Below are positions 27,481 to 41,300 of a stretch of 64,000 bases of DNA, in pieces. Source of the DNA: Phoenix dactylifera (taxonomy: Eukaryota > Streptophyta > Magnoliopsida > Arecales > Arecaceae); the NCBI RefSeq assembly GCF_009389715.1, contig NW_024068191.1, positions 145,218-209,217 of the forward strand, read 5' to 3'. The notes below the pieces were generated by a model. That model made no database searches, was not told the DNA's origin, and saw nothing but the letters and a program-made list of their open reading frames with translations. A program made the position numbers and the translations under genes. Positions within the stretch are counted from its first letter, which is position 1. The number at the start of each line of letters is the position of its first letter.

Positions 27481-28759
27481 AAATAATATATTTAATTTTA
27501 AAGATATTGCTTAACAATTGGGCCGGTAGCTTGTGCTCAAGGACGAGGTTTCATATAATTTTGATGGATGTGATATGATCATTGTAATATCCAAATGATG
27601 AATATTTGTTGTTGTGTCGCATGTGTTTGCGATTATTTAGACCGTAATAGGACAATTTCGTAAGTTCACTGTGCTCATGGATCCAATCAACTTGGAAATT
27701 CTTAGAAACCAAAATTCCTGGTTACATTTTGCTGAGATATCTCAAATGATTAGGAATTGACAAGAGTATCACAAAAGCCAAAATGAGATGGCTCATCTTC
27801 AAGCGGCAGTACTGACATTTCATTCAGGAGTGATGGCTTGAAAGACTGAAAAGAGTCCCATCCAGTAGATCTAAAGGTATTACATTTAATTTATGGGATG
27901 AGAGTGCAAACCCAATTGGATTAGCTCCATTCATGACTGAAATGCTTCTTCCCGCAGTAGTTTCAAATTTGTAAAAGACAAGATAAAACTGTGTTCTAAA
28001 TGGTGAAGACCCCTCTTTCTCCCTCTCATATCACAAGCACGCCAATCTTTCCTAGCTGGCCTCCACTGACATCACCTACTCTTCACAAAGAGCACATCGC
28101 CATGAAGCTGACAGGCTTGAAGCCACCTCAAAGGATCCATGGCTTTATTCTTGACATGTGATGCGGTAGGTAAACATTTTATTTAAAAACTAGGAGTAGG
28201 ACCCTCGTTAGAGCAATGCCTTCTGGTTATTAATGACAATGTAGTTAATATTGTGTTTATTGACTAGGGAGCAACCTCGAAGTATGTCTTTTTGCTAATT
28301 AAGAGCTGGTCCCAAGTCGGTCACATACACATGGTATGCTAACTAAAAGGATGAGAGAAATAATCAAATTGATTTCACTCAAACAATGAAAAAGTTGAAA
28401 AAAGTATAATTTACAAGATGACTATTGTTATTTTCTTTACATTCCAACTCTTGTTACGTAAAGAAAGTTAAGTTTTCTAAACTAATTCTGAGATCTTACA
28501 CCATATTGCTCATGTAAAAGATCTTTATTATGTGACTATAAGACTAGGTAGGCAGCCCATAAGGAGAAATTTTATTTAGAATCCACATATTAAGCAACAA
28601 AATGTCTCTTAGGTTTTGTAAATATTTCACGCATGTACTGCTTGAAGGGCGTACGGGAGTTCAAATATTCTGTTTTTTTTTTCTTGCTATTTTATTAAAG
28701 GGATCAATGTACAAGTATGAAATTTATTTCAATATCTTGATAGTGAGCAATAAGTGCTA
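27481..28759. other. Intergenic DNA, nothing recognised
   Basis: No coding region or complete element is visible. The plus-strand frame 28602-28961 runs through the LINE tail at 28760 and is not credible as a gene. Confidence 0.45.
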
Positions 28760-28834
28760 TTATTTACTGATTTTATTGGGTGTGTCCGTATCCATATTGT
28801 ATGACTCGCCCGTTTTAGTAAAAAAAAAAAAAAA
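28760..28834 (+). mobile_element. 5'-truncated L1-type LINE 3' end
   Basis: The phrase TTATTGGGTGTGTCCGTATC, then a TGTATGACT stretch and TTTTAGT, runs into 15 A residues (28820-28834). The same tail occurs in reverse at 49.2, 51.3 and 53.5 kb. Only the tail remains. Confidence 0.6.
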
Positions 28835-29241
28835 GCGCAACAAGCCATATTTGGCATATTGTAACGGGTTGATGTGCTGGCTGGCTCTCAATGATAAAAC
28901 TGGAAATCAAAAGGCAGTTAATTTGCAAGAACAACTTTATATAAACAGATTAGATCTTTAGTAATTATATTTTGAGGTGAAGGGCAACATGTTAGGGTAT
29001 CAGCCGTTTCATTGGTAGAATTGGAGATTAGAGAATGCCAACACTATTTTTCAAGGTATTTTTGAGGGGTTAACCATTGCTCCAAATCTAATGCACAATG
29101 TATTGCTTTTCCTCCATTGTGTTTTATCTTTCCTTTAGCATACATCACTGTCAATGCTTCTATGAATATGATAGAAAACACTAAGAAGGCTGTCCTTTAA
29201 TTAAGAGGATAGGCAACTAGCATATACATTGTCTACCACGT
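28835..29241. other. Intergenic DNA, nothing recognised
   Basis: No features beyond short AT runs. Confidence 0.45.
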
Positions 29242-29599
29242 TCTACTCAGCGAATAACCGATGTGGGACTAAACACACGCCTACACGGGTCCTCACATAC
29301 TCCTTCCGTTTAAGTCCCGACATCCTTGTTAGGCTAAGGATTTAAATCTATTCAAATCTAATCATAAATACCATGATCGGCCCGTGGTCAGCCCCAATGG
29401 ATCCGTGCTGCAGTGTTCCCTAGTTCACATAGGTTATGGGTCGGATCCGCTCTGATACCATTTGTAACAACCCAGGACCTCACCCAAAATGGCTAGTCGA
29501 AAGGTATTATTTGGGTTCCTTGATTCTGTATAAGTACCCAAGATCTACCCAGCGAATAACCGATGTGGGACTAAACACATGCCTGCACAGGTCCTCACA
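29242..29599 (-). mobile_element. TRIM (137-bp LTR), minus orientation, one LTR truncated
   Basis: On the minus strand, the LTR 29599-29463 (137 bp) starts TGTGAGGACC and ends GGGTTGTTACA. Two bases later comes a perfect initiator-Met primer-binding site TGGTATCAGAGC (29460-29449). The interior is about 165 bp, ends in a purine tract (ACGGAAGGAGTA) and meets the second LTR at 29297, of which only 56 bp (29242-29297) remain. There is no coding capacity. The same family recurs at 59.16 kb. The LTR carries the phrase AGTCCCACATCGGTTATTCG. Confidence 0.85.
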
Positions 29600-32500
29600 A
29601 AGGAAAAGTATTCCACTCCTCCACTTTCATTGCTAAGACACAACATGGTCACTGTCAACTCCCTGGTTCAGATTTGGGCAAGGAAAAGCTACTACAGCAT
29701 CCTGTTATACAGATACCTGCAGCAGTAGAACCAGCTAACTAAGCTATACCCACTCATACAACTAAAATCCACAACCTGACAAGGACCATACATCATGGGT
29801 GATTTACAAGATTAAAATACCCTGTACAAAAGTAACATCAGCAGCACTGCTTAGTGTCAAAACAGCACCCAGTCACCCTATGCAATCAGCCATGTATCCC
29901 AGGTAAGTGCAGCCAGATTTAAGAGGTATAGCAGGGTCCCCTACTGCAATCAAATGGTGAGCAAGAACAGCTGTCTGCCCTTTGAACATACTCTTGGCTT
30001 TCCTAAGGAAAAGAGAGCCGAGCATATTCAGAGCAGTGGAAAAGACACAGAGATGTAGAAAACCATAAAGGCAACCCAACCAGCCAGCAGCAGACGTAAG
30101 GAAACATTAACTCTCCCAACCCATCAGGGGAGTTAAAAGCGAAACTACTGGCCAAGCACAACATACTGCCTTGAAAAAATGCACCTGACTGGATGGCCTC
30201 TTTTGTGACAAGAATTTCTCTGAAAGAACCAAGCGGATGTTTCTTACTCACTTTGCTAGCTTGTTTTTTTTTTTGACTTTATTGGCTGCATTCATGCATG
30301 TGTCGCGTGAGGCGCCGTTGTACCAAAAAGAAAGTTTAATTAAGTACCAATGATGGCGAGCACTGACCCGGAACATATTGATTTAGAACCCAGATAAATA
30401 GATCTGAATGGTGTATATGATGGTTAGTGCACTTACTATGAGTACAAACTGATGTGATGACAAAATAGGGTCCAATTTTAGTGCTACACATTGCCCCTTA
30501 AGTCGAAAACGTAGCTTTAATACCATTGCCCAATGACAAGTTTCCAATTGAGGCTAATATATATCCTCGTTGCAGTATTTAGCCAATCGAAATAGGTTCG
30601 GTGCTGGAAGTGGTTGTGGCATTTTCTTTTTTTGGTTGAAAAAATGGGGCATGGTTATGTGCATAGGTGGTTGGCACCCTTGAATGCAAAAATTTTTGTG
30701 GGTAAACCCTAGTTCGCAAGAAATCGTTTGTGAGGATTAATTGTTGCTTCAGCATTGCATTTGCTCTTGACTAGGTGGAAATGTGTATGATTGGACTTTA
30801 TAGGTGCCACAATAATATCTAGATCCTTCCTTAATTGGATGGAGCATATTCATTAAATTATTGCTCGACACAATGATACATTGATGCTCCAATGGCAAAT
30901 CAGCTATATGCAAGACGAAGAAACACGACGACCCACTTGATTTTGTCTGTTTATTGACTATGATCTGTAAAACAAAGTTTTATGCCATGAGAACCCATAT
31001 TATAAGTTATAACATCATTTGAGGCAATATTCTATGTCTATTGATAAAAACAAGCCACATGCTTCATAGTCAGGGCCATTCAGGGCCACCAGTTTTGTGA
31101 TACTTTCTTTTGAAACAGGATGCAAATAGAGCTGTTTGTTTTGATATGAGTTATTGTAGAATTGTTCTTCCGGGAATAAAGATTGATTGCCAAGACATAA
31201 GTTATGCAGTGAGGAAGAAAATCCTAAGCATGAAGGCATACAATTAGGCAAAATATTACTAAAGGATTCAATGATCAAAGGTGGATGGCAGTGTTTGATG
31301 GCAACTTTGCTGTTTGATCATTTTAGGTTTTAAAATCAATATAGACAGATGCAAGGTGGTGTTACCTCCTTTAAAACACTTCTTTCAATTACGAGAACAA
31401 GCAACTTGGGAAAGCGAAGGCAACAAATTTGATCTTACAGCAATGAATGACATAATGCCATGTAATTTTAAAAGAATATCATACAGCATTTTACAGCTAG
31501 AAAGTAGTATTTAGAACAATAAAATTGGTCGATTTGCAAGGAGTTTTGGTACAATTGACATTATAAGAATTCTTGGATGGCTATATTTTGTTGCTTGAGC
31601 AGCTTAATTATTTGTTATTCAAACATTTGGTCTTACATTTTTACTTCTTGAGAACTTGGATGGGTTAAATGTCCAGTTCAGATTGGGTGAGAGTAGGATT
31701 CAAATCTAGGTTGTAGTATCAGTGACTTCACCGAGCCAATTAGCACCCTCATTGTCCTTATTGTGTCAAGTCACAATTTTGTAATACAAAGAATAATATT
31801 ACCTCATACAAAGAATAAAACTCCTTAGAATATGAATACTATTTTGTATATTGAAGCAAATTAATTTGTATAAAAAATTCTTTAGGGCATCGATTACATG
31901 CACATGAAAGTTTCTTTGAGCCCATCAATTGTAGCTTGGCAGCTTCATAGTTAATTATCTCTGCATCAAATTTTGTGAGGTATGGAAATCTCACTCATGA
32001 TGTCTATTAGGAGAATTTTTCATATCCTTAAAACGGGAGGTCAAAATATTACTCTTTATAAAATATAACTAAATGCTAACATTCCATTATATCAAGGCAA
32101 CAAAAATTGTATGGTTCATTTTTCATTTTCAGCATTTAAATCTTCTTAGTAACTTGCACAGCTTCCCACAATCAGAAAATTTCTCCATTTATTCAAGTCC
32201 AAGAAATGATGCAATTCGCGAGATCGAGTTTAACTTTCAAGCACGATCGACACAAATAATCCATGGACAATTATCAGCCATAATTCATTTACGACAGGAT
32301 AAGATGCAATAGAAGCTGTCCACTTGGTCTCCCTCTCAAAGACCCAAAGATTAAAAATAAATTCCAGAATCGAGACTTGAGCTATTACCCTTAGATCTTA
32401 ACCACAAATATTGCAAGGTGTTTCCTACCCCTCCCTCAAGTTGCCATCCTCCCATCTTAGGATTAAATTCCAAGTTTGATTCACCCTCATATCATCAATA

Positions 32501-33180
32501 ATGGTGGGTGGCTTCTAATCTAAGAACTCATTTTGTTCCTCGAAAAGAGAGAAGGAAAAGTATGGTCAACAGAAAAATAGAGAAATGCCTTATATTTGGT
32601 TAGAGTTTTCAAAGAAAAGGTGAAAAATGGTTTTTCCATAAGAATAAGCACACATTTTATGAAAAGGAAAAATTTATTTTAGATATGAAAAAGTTCAATT
32701 TCTAAAAATTAAGATAATTTTTTAAAAATATTTTTAAACTTTTAGATAAAATAAGATAATTTTTTTTTAATCAACGCAAAACATATATTTTATATAATTT
32801 TTCTATAAAAAATAGATACTTAAATAAACATAAACTATTTTACAATATGCCACTTTTTTATAATCAATTAAATATATAAATATTATTTTTTAAGTATTAG
32901 ATACTGACACATCAGCTTTTTATATATATATATATATATTAGTAAAAAAAATTCTTGCATGCATGGAGGAGCGTTTGGGTGTCATTTTCGCAATTTTGTC
33001 GGTGGACAAGCCCACAATTTTGCCAAATTTCAGGGGGCAATCTGGAAACCTGGTGCTTTTTGCGTCGAAGGCTCTCTCCTAAGTGGGCTCCCTGCGGCTT
33101 TTGAACGCGGCTTCTGTCGCCCCCTCTCTCTTCCCATTCCCACTCTCCCCACTTAACTCTACTTTCTAATCCTAAGGTTA
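29600..33180. other. Intergenic DNA upstream of GAUT15
   Basis: From 29600 to 30260 the composition is even, with minus-strand frames (29873-30079, 30003-30251) that are open but unrecognised; this could be a decayed gene or retroelement end. A GATACCATT-like reversed primer-binding site near 30519 has no LTR I can define. 31-33.1 kb is AT-rich without features. Confidence 0.4.
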
Positions 33181-33410
33181 ATAAATACTCAATTCAACCC
33201 CCCTCTCTCCTCTCATATTCTTTCGAGATCTAATCTAGTATTTTTCCTATCGTTTTCCAGCTTTGGACAAGGGAATGCGGGGGAGGAAGAAGAAGCGGAA
33301 ATCTCGATCGCCAATAAGTTCGGACCTGGTTTCCTTTTCTTGAAACTATTCGTGTATATATTAGCAGGAGACGGGTCATTGGAAACGAAGAGATCGAAAC
33401 GAGAAGAGGA
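33181..33410 (+). promoter_or_regulatory. GAUT15 TATA-like box and 5' leader
   Basis: ATAAATAC at 33181-33188 is followed by a CT-rich run (33200-33220) typical of plant transcription starts, then ~200 bp of leader up to the ATG at 33411. Inferred from position and composition. Confidence 0.5.
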
Positions 33411-36400
33411 ATGCAGTTTTATTCCTGGTCGGAGGAGCGGAGAGTGACGATATCGAGCTTGGGATCTTGGGAGGTTATGAAGTTTAAGGGATCCAATCGA
33501 CGGTTCTCCTGCCGCTCCGTTCTGCCCAGTGTTCTCATAGCAGGGATTTTGCTCCCTTTTCTCTTCATCAGAGTAGCTTTTCTCGCCCTCGATGCCGCTG
33601 CTTCCATTTGCCACCCCATCAGTATGCGATCCATCTCATTTATTCATTATTATTTTGTCCTATAACTTATTAAATTGTTTATGCAACAACTCATTCTTGT
33701 TTTTTAAATTGAAATTAGGTTGCTTGGGTTGGAGGTTTGGGCCAAGGTTTCTCAGAGGAAGCGATGCATCGAGGGTGAGTTCATCGTTATTATTACTTTT
33801 TACCACGGCTGTATAGTTTCACCGCGGGTGAGTTTTATTTATTTTTTTAATTAGGTTTTTTTTACATAAATATCCACCGACATATCAAATTTTGCATCAA
33901 TGCCCTTCTAAATTATTTGCATGTATACTCATATAAAATACTTGATTTATTATTTTATCATTTTTTATCCTTATTTTTTAATATATACCACGCTATCTAA
34001 CATTATTAAAAAAATTAACGATTTCAAATAAAAATGACCAAAATATTTTTAATAAGTAGATGTTAAAAAAAAAACATTTATAAAACGGCATGATATCTAC
34101 GTGCCACTTGGCGACTTAAATAATGTTATTATTTTTATCTGGTTGATTATTTTTTAAATATGTTGTAGAAACAGAATGAAATAATAAAAGTAGCAGCATT
34201 ATAATCCTTTTCTGGTACATATGCGTATATATCTTCCTTCAATTTTCTTTTATCCTAGCTTTAAATTTCTGATCTCCTGGGTGGGATAATTTTTTCCTTA
34301 ATATATATGGAAAGGTTGTTATTACATATTCCTTTTTATTTTTTTCACTGCTAAAACTACCTCACATTTTTTTTTGGCTACATAAAATACTTCACTTTCA
34401 ATTATTTGATTTGTTCTTGTTACATCCTGGGCTTTCATCTGGTGCTTACAGTCACCGTGGTTAGCAGGAATTTGCGATGGAGTTGAGAAGAGTCTACGTG
34501 CAAGGGGCAGGAGGAGGAGGGTATATAGATCGAAAGGTGGTGGAAGCTGCACCGGATTCATTGGAGGACTTGATAGCAGAAATGAGCTCTTCCTCGTCCT
34601 ATCATCAACTTGACGTCAAAACATTTGTGTTAAAGACCAAGGCCATGGTACGTTCTCCACTTGAAATTCTCTTGTTTGGCTATTTGACAAACACTCAATC
34701 CAAACCTCTAATTAAATATATACCCTTCTGGCTCCACCTGACCAATTTTTTGACGAAAGATCCTTGCACCCATCCTAGTAATTAAGATGACCTGCATGCT
34801 ACACTACGCTGGGTCATTGACCATTGAATGTTTTTGTGAAGGAATTCTCCTATGAAATGATGGACCAGCCCCCTTCATATCTTGTTTTATGATGGTTGCT
34901 AGTCTTTGGTAGGAGAGCAGCATTCACCGCTGCAACATGTATTTGGCATGGGCCCTACAAGAAGAATTTTTTATACCTTTTATAGGGAAACTTGAAAGCA
35001 AGTTAAATGACCAAGGGCATCACCACAAACTGCACTAAACTAGTTACATGGTGACATCATATTCACCAAAGAGAACTCCTAAATCATGGAGCCGATGTGG
35101 TTCTATGCACAAGAAGCTACCCAATCAGTAACACTGTAGATATAGGCTGCCTTACAATATCTCAACATGGAGATCATGCATTTCAAATCTTTCAAGTTAG
35201 GGTGGATATCATCATGATCGGTCCACAATCCTGGGATCCAAGAAATGACTAACTTTAAAAGATGGTTAAATGAGTTGCCATGTAAGTTCTACTAGGCATG
35301 TCCCAATCCATTTTCCTTTCGGTACAGTCCATTACCCAAGAGCTTTTTTTTTTTTTGAGCAAAATAAAGTAAAACAAACTAAATTAACTAGTACAAAGTC
35401 AGTTATACATGGAAGATACGGTTTCTCTGAACATAGGACCATGTCTTACGATCCAACACAACCAGTGGTTGCAGTGTCTGTCGGATGGAGAACATCTTGA
35501 GTTGGTTCTCTCGGATTTATTCTAGGCAAAAGCTAGCGGGACCTCATCTCTGGCAGCATGGTCCATATCAACTTATGAGTGCTGGAGTTAAATTATATGA
35601 CCAAGTAGACTGTACTCTGTACTGGAGTTTTTGCCAGTTTGATTAAATTCGCCTCAGATGACACTGCTGAGCCCCCAGCAGTTGGGTCATGCGATATTAT
35701 TGTGGCATGAATCTACTAGTTGGTTCGCTCCATCAGGTAGTGCAAACACGGGGACCATGAAAATTATTTGCCCCCAATCAATCTATCTTGTCTCCATGTT
35801 GACTCCTTGGGGGTAGAGTTCTGCTGGATGGAGTACGGCACATTGGAGTTGGCCTGAGCCGAAACTTTGAACATGGGTTTTGTTTACCAGCCCGTCAGAG
35901 CTCATGCAACGATATATGTTTTATGTGAGTCCTAATTTTGTTGGGAGCATTGTGTCAGACTTGACGAGTAGTTCAAAAATTTATTTCAGTCATATATTAT
36001 GATTTTTGTCCAATTTGTTTAACATCATTTCTGGGCTCCGTAGACACAACTTGCATAAAAATCATGAACTAGTATGACCTTTTACAGACATGAACCAGAT
36101 GAAATCCAACTTTGTATTACGGGCTTCTTTTTCTTGTGCACACGGACAGGCTTTGCTTATCAAATAGTGATTGTGGTTACTCCAGGCTTAGGCCTAGTGC
36201 AAATAATCTTGAAACCCTCACCTCGTCGATGATTTTGCTGTAAATCATCTTGAAAGTTGTCGGAGGATGATCGATCTTTGTTGCACTGCATTTTCCAGAC
36301 AATTGAAAACCAGTCTGGCAGTATGCAAATTGCAGGCAGATTTAAAATAGAAATATTTGTCGCTGAATTATGGGCAAATTTTTGAGCTATTCTTGCATAA

Positions 36401-38375
36401 TCAAAGTGACCGAACAACATACAATTATCATGAATTTATGTTTCATTCATGAATTATACATGATAATTCAATACATTGTCTGTAAATCAGTTTTGCTATA
36501 TGTTGTTGGTGATGGTGGTGACTTTTTTGTTGTTGTTTATCGTTCTTGTCTCTTATGTGCTTGTTTTAACTTGAATTAATATAGGATACTTCAGTTATTT
36601 TACAATTTTCAATTTATTTAAGTTTTAGTTTTCCGTATATGTTTGTGCTAAACTTTTGGCAAATTCTCTGTATATTTTCCCCCTCCTTCCAAGAGCCAGC
36701 TATTGTACGAAATGATCATGTTGAAAGAAGAATGTAACCCTTTTCTTTTCCCGTCATTAGTATCAGCAATGGAACTGTGTCTAGTTTTTGTATACCTAAC
36801 CAATATCTTGAGGTCTTTATGTCAATTTGAGAGATGTAAACCAATCTGAATAATTCAAGTAGGCAAAAGCTTATCTTGTGTCTTAAAGCTGTTGAACTTG
36901 AACTATGCATTAGTTTTGGTTTCCTCAATAATGCTTTCTAAGTTGATCTGATAAGTTATTTTCATTCTTAATATTTAACAGTATGTATATCTAATGAGCT
37001 ACATATTCCAAACAGCTTATGAAGATGGATCACAAAGTCCAATTGGCAAGGCGCCAGGCATTGTTCTATGGGCACCTGGCTTCCATTGGGATTCCAAAGA
37101 GCTTGCACTGCCTCAGCCTGAGGCTGACAGAGGAGTATCTAGTGAATGCTGTAGCCCGATCTTCACTTCCACCACCTGAATATGCCTCCTGCCTGACCAG
37201 TGACTCCTACATTCACTTTGCCCTTATAACTGACAATGTACTTGCAGCTGCTGTTGTTGTCTCCTCCACCGTCAGAAGTTCTGCTGATCCTGAGAAGATA
37301 GTGTTCCACATCATTACTGATAAGAAGACCTACGCTGCAATGCATGCTTGGTTTGCCCTCAACCCTGTCCCTCCTGCAATCGTGGAGGTCAAAGGCCTTC
37401 ATCAGCTCGATTGGCCTGCCGATGTGGATGATATGGTCATGGAGACAGTCGAAGAGATCCATCGGAGTTCATCGGCCTATCATTACATCAGTAGAGCAGA
37501 TGAAGAATTCAGAAGACTTGATGCATTGAAACCAAGCACATTTTCGGTCTTGAATTATCTGGGGATTCATCTCCCAGAGGTAAAACCATCTCATACACAA
37601 TACATACTTCTGATATTTGAATCGTTGCAACATTAGAACTGATTGTTAGTGACTGTGATAACCAGCTGTTTCCGAAGCTAGAAAGGGTGATTCTCCTTGA
37701 TGATGATGTCGTGGTGCAGCGAGACTTAACCCCTTTGTGGGATTTAAATCTCAATGGGAATGTCGTTGGTGCAGTTAGTGCACAAAAGAGTGATGAAGGG
37801 GGGGACAGCCATTGCATCGGGAAGAAACTTAGTGACTACCTAAACTTCTCAAATCCTATGATATCTTCGTTATCATTGGTATCGAAGAGAGATCAATGTG
37901 CATGGTTGAGTGGCATGACCATTTATGATCTTCAAGCATGGCGATGGACCAATATAACACCGGCCTATCAGCATTGGCTTAAACATGCAAGTTCTTATCT
38001 TCATCAATATGTTTTTATTGCCTCAAGAAGTTGCTATAGCTAAGGATAGTCTTTGTACAAGCTTTTTTATTTTATTTTTATTTTTTTGCTATGCAGAACC
38101 GTGAGTCCGGATTTGTGCTGTGCCATATGGGATCACTCCCTCCAGCCTTAATAGCTTTCAATGGCCATGTACACCCTATCGAACCATCTTGGCATCTGTC
38201 GGGATTGGGTTCAAGAATGCCTGATCCTGAGCTTCTGGAATCTGCTGCTGTTGTTCATTTCAGTGGACCACGGAAGCCGTGGCTGGAGATTGGGTACCCA
38301 GCACCACGAGAAATGTGGAGAGCCCACTTCAACCACTCCAATGAGTTCATAAGGCGCTGTAGAGTTGTGGAGTGA
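33411..38375 (+). CDS. GAUT15: GAUT15-type galacturonosyltransferase-family protein (6 exons)
   Basis: Exons 33411-33621, 33719-33774, 34468-34647, 37016-37579, 37666-37986 and 38097-38375 give an in-frame 536-residue protein (Arabidopsis GAUT15 is about 540). Residues ~38-60 form a single membrane anchor, as in type II Golgi proteins. The GT8 domain follows: [26 protein letters not shown], the metal-binding DDD at 349-351 in [29 protein letters not shown] and the C-terminal HFSGPRKPW (His498, Gly501, Lys504-Trp506). GAUTs transfer galacturonic acid from UDP-GalA in pectin synthesis; activity of GAUT15 itself is less established. [13 protein letters not shown] and MHAWFA favour GAUT15 over GAUT12-14. 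Intron 3 is 2.37 kb. Intron 5 (37987-38096) appears to use a GC donor. No frameshift or missing key residue. Confidence 0.95.
37987..38096 (+). other. Probable GC-AG intron of GAUT15
   Basis: Coding stops making sense after WLKH at 37986, where the DNA reads GCAAGT, a classic GC-type donor. The intron ends TTTGCTATGCAG. Splicing here keeps phase 0 and gives exactly the residue spacing of other GAUTs between the conserved WLK and the [10 protein letters not shown] block. The GT at 37991-37992 would shift the frame. Confidence 0.8.
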
Positions 38376-41300
38376 AGGTATATAACAGGCTAGTGAAGGA
38401 AAGAATCTCTTTCTGATCTCAACTACTCCTTGGTTTGCTTATTTGATATCATAGAACATACATGGTTGATAGTTCAATTTCATTTTGGTAGGCAAGAGTT
38501 AGCAGACTTTAGCAGAGGGAAGAAGGGAGATCCTTCAGTCTTTGCTCAGGCTAGCTTTGTATACTGGTTACTTGTATGAGTGAAATTTAGCGAAGTCATA
38601 TATAAGGATGGAGAATACCCGATGGTCCCTTCATGGATATATATCTATATATATATGTATATATAGGAGAATACCCAATGCACCTTTATAAGATCTTCAG
38701 CTATTTTGAGGTGGAAATGCTCAACCGACGGTAATCCTTTCATTCATGTACTCGAATGATGATTCATATTAAGATTCTATTGTTATTGAATGACATTTTC
38801 ATATGTAGTTTTTTTTTTTTTTTCCTTCAGTGCAAATTTGTATTCAGCTTGGGTAGAGGAAGTATGATGTAAGCCACTAATCCCCCTTCTGATTGCAAGG
38901 GTTTGAAGGGAGTCCTGGCAAACAAAAAAGAAAAGAAAAAGAAAAACATAAAGTGATGGGATGTGCGGTTACTGCATCTAGACCTTAGATAGCTCTGTCA
39001 CACATTATCAACTTTCTATTCATAAACAGAACCTAGTAATCAACTAATATCGTTATCTGTGTTTTGATGGTTTATCGTGAGATTGCTTTGTTATTTTGTT
39101 TTCCTGGATCTTAATCAATCAAATATTGGTCAAATTTCTGCATAAGGATCTGATAACCTGCATGCTATCATTTTTTAATAGAGTGTCATCCAAACACCAA
39201 TTGAAATACTGCTGGACCAAATAAACTGCTAGGTTTGAGAAGGACCAGGCTTTATGCAATCATCCTGTTAAGGCGGTGCTGAAGCTTTAGTCCTATTGTT
39301 TAGCTGAGCCCGAGACCATCTTTTTCTTTTTCTGTAAGCTAATTACTGGTGAGGCCTGGCTTAAGTAGGCCGGCCTCTGCTTGTTCTCTTACCAAATGAG
39401 CTAGTATGAGCCACTTGGTGAGCTGAGTCTGAGGATTTCATAAACAGCTTGATTCAATCGAACCATATGGGCCACTATCAGCTGCTTGGTGCTACAAATT
39501 TTACAACAACCAATGACCAATTTATAAGACCAAATTCAGATGTGCTCTGCTTAGTGGTCCAAGTTTCATCAGACAATGAGATAAGACCAATTTAAACACT
39601 TAGAAAGCACCTCCTAAGATGTGTGAACACAGAACCGGGTGCAACCGCTGAAATATAGCGAACTTTGTTTTACATTATTGTATTGAGAAGGACAACCTAC
39701 TAGCCATACGAATTGAACTGATACCTCTGTCTAAAGCTAGACATGAAGCATGTGTTAGTACTGCTCTTAGCTAAATATATTTTAAGCTCTCTATTGAGAT
39801 TGACAGTAAACTTGTCTCTTCTGTTGTTTAAGCCAAGCAAGAGCTCGTTAACATCATGCCCTTAAGCACTTCCCCACACGGCTTTATCTGTCGTAACTTC
39901 TTGCTTGGGGTTTGGTTGTACCTCGTTTTTGACATCAAGGTGTTAAGAGGCTTCGAATATTTGGCCGTATTGGGAGCCCGTCAACAAGTTCTGCTGAGAT
40001 CGAAGAATGATATTAAGTTTTTGATGTGCCAAACACTGTTTTAGAAGGAAGAGAATTGGGAGCGCCAGTCACGTAAGCCAAATAGAATCAATCTTTTCAA
40101 ACTTGAGGATAAGGCTGGGGTCGTTTTCAGGGCTATGTGGAGCTTTGGAATTGTACATTGTAATGCGGAATTCACTCAGCTTATTGGAGGAGAGGTTTCC
40201 TCTCGTTTGTTGAGAAAAAAATGGGGAGGTTAATACAAGTTGGACTCTTTGGATGAGCTAAATTTTTTAATATCATACACCCGAGTGATATGTGCATTTA
40301 TTTATTATTCATTACTCGAAGTATTCTAATGGAAGAGGATAGAATGGATTGTTAGGTAGAAGAGAAGTGAAACCATTACTAAAGCTTTTGTGCAATAGGA
40401 GGGGCAAAGCTCGACTCCAAATAGATTACATAGCAATGTTTATGTCGTGGTCTACTAATGCCATCTTAGCTGCCCTTTGGAATCATTTGGAAGAAAGTTC
40501 GCTAATATTAGTGTGCCGAAGCAAAGCTCTTTATTTTTTTTTTTTTTGTGCGCGCGCGCCAGTGACGAACTTTTCTCACGAGGTGGTTTTATAGGGTCTT
40601 GCTAAACCAACCAAATCAGAGTAGCCATGACATTGCTTCTTTGAGGTTCAGGTTGTATCTTTCGTGCAAAATAGTGATTTCTCTTTGGGCAAAATGTTGT
40701 CCATCGGATTATGCTCCGCACAAATTCCAAAGCACTCCAAACTTCTGCATTGATTTGCTTATATAAATCTTAATGATCCAACGAAGGATTCATGCGAAAG
40801 AAGGTTTATTCCATGCAAAAGAGATGGTACCTATCTGCTTCTTTGCACCTTGTAAAATATACCCATAAGCCACCAACAATCAGGTGATATACTTGCTCAA
40901 TGAAATATATAACCGATACAGTTTCGCAACTAAAGGTTTCAGGCAACCCTCATGACTGAGGTTTTAATCCAAATCAAATATTCAGAATCAGATTCAGTGT
41001 GCTTCGGAGTCCTCGTCAGATTAGATTTGGCCCTGTCATGTTTAAATTGCACTTGGGCCAAATTCCACTAGCAGTTATGCTTTTGAACATGGATCCCATT
41101 ATTATTTTTGTGGAAATATTAGTTTAACTATTTTATTTCGTGTAATATATTATGAAAAATGTAACTCTTATTGTTCGCCCCCATGAAACAAAGGAATTAT
41201 GGCTCATTTGGAAGGGCAAAAATGAAAATTTTTCCAAACAATTCCATGTTTCCACTGGATGAGGTTGTATCTTTCATACGGAAGGATTCACCTTTCTTCA

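Noticed and set aside
29873-30251. Minus-strand frames beside the TRIM
   Set aside because: Open for ~70-80 codons but unrecognised, overlapping in two frames; possibly a decayed retroelement or UTR, not callable as a gene.
30515-30532. Reversed primer-binding-site-like ATACCATTG
   Set aside because: No LTR ending in CA lies next to it and no second LTR was found.
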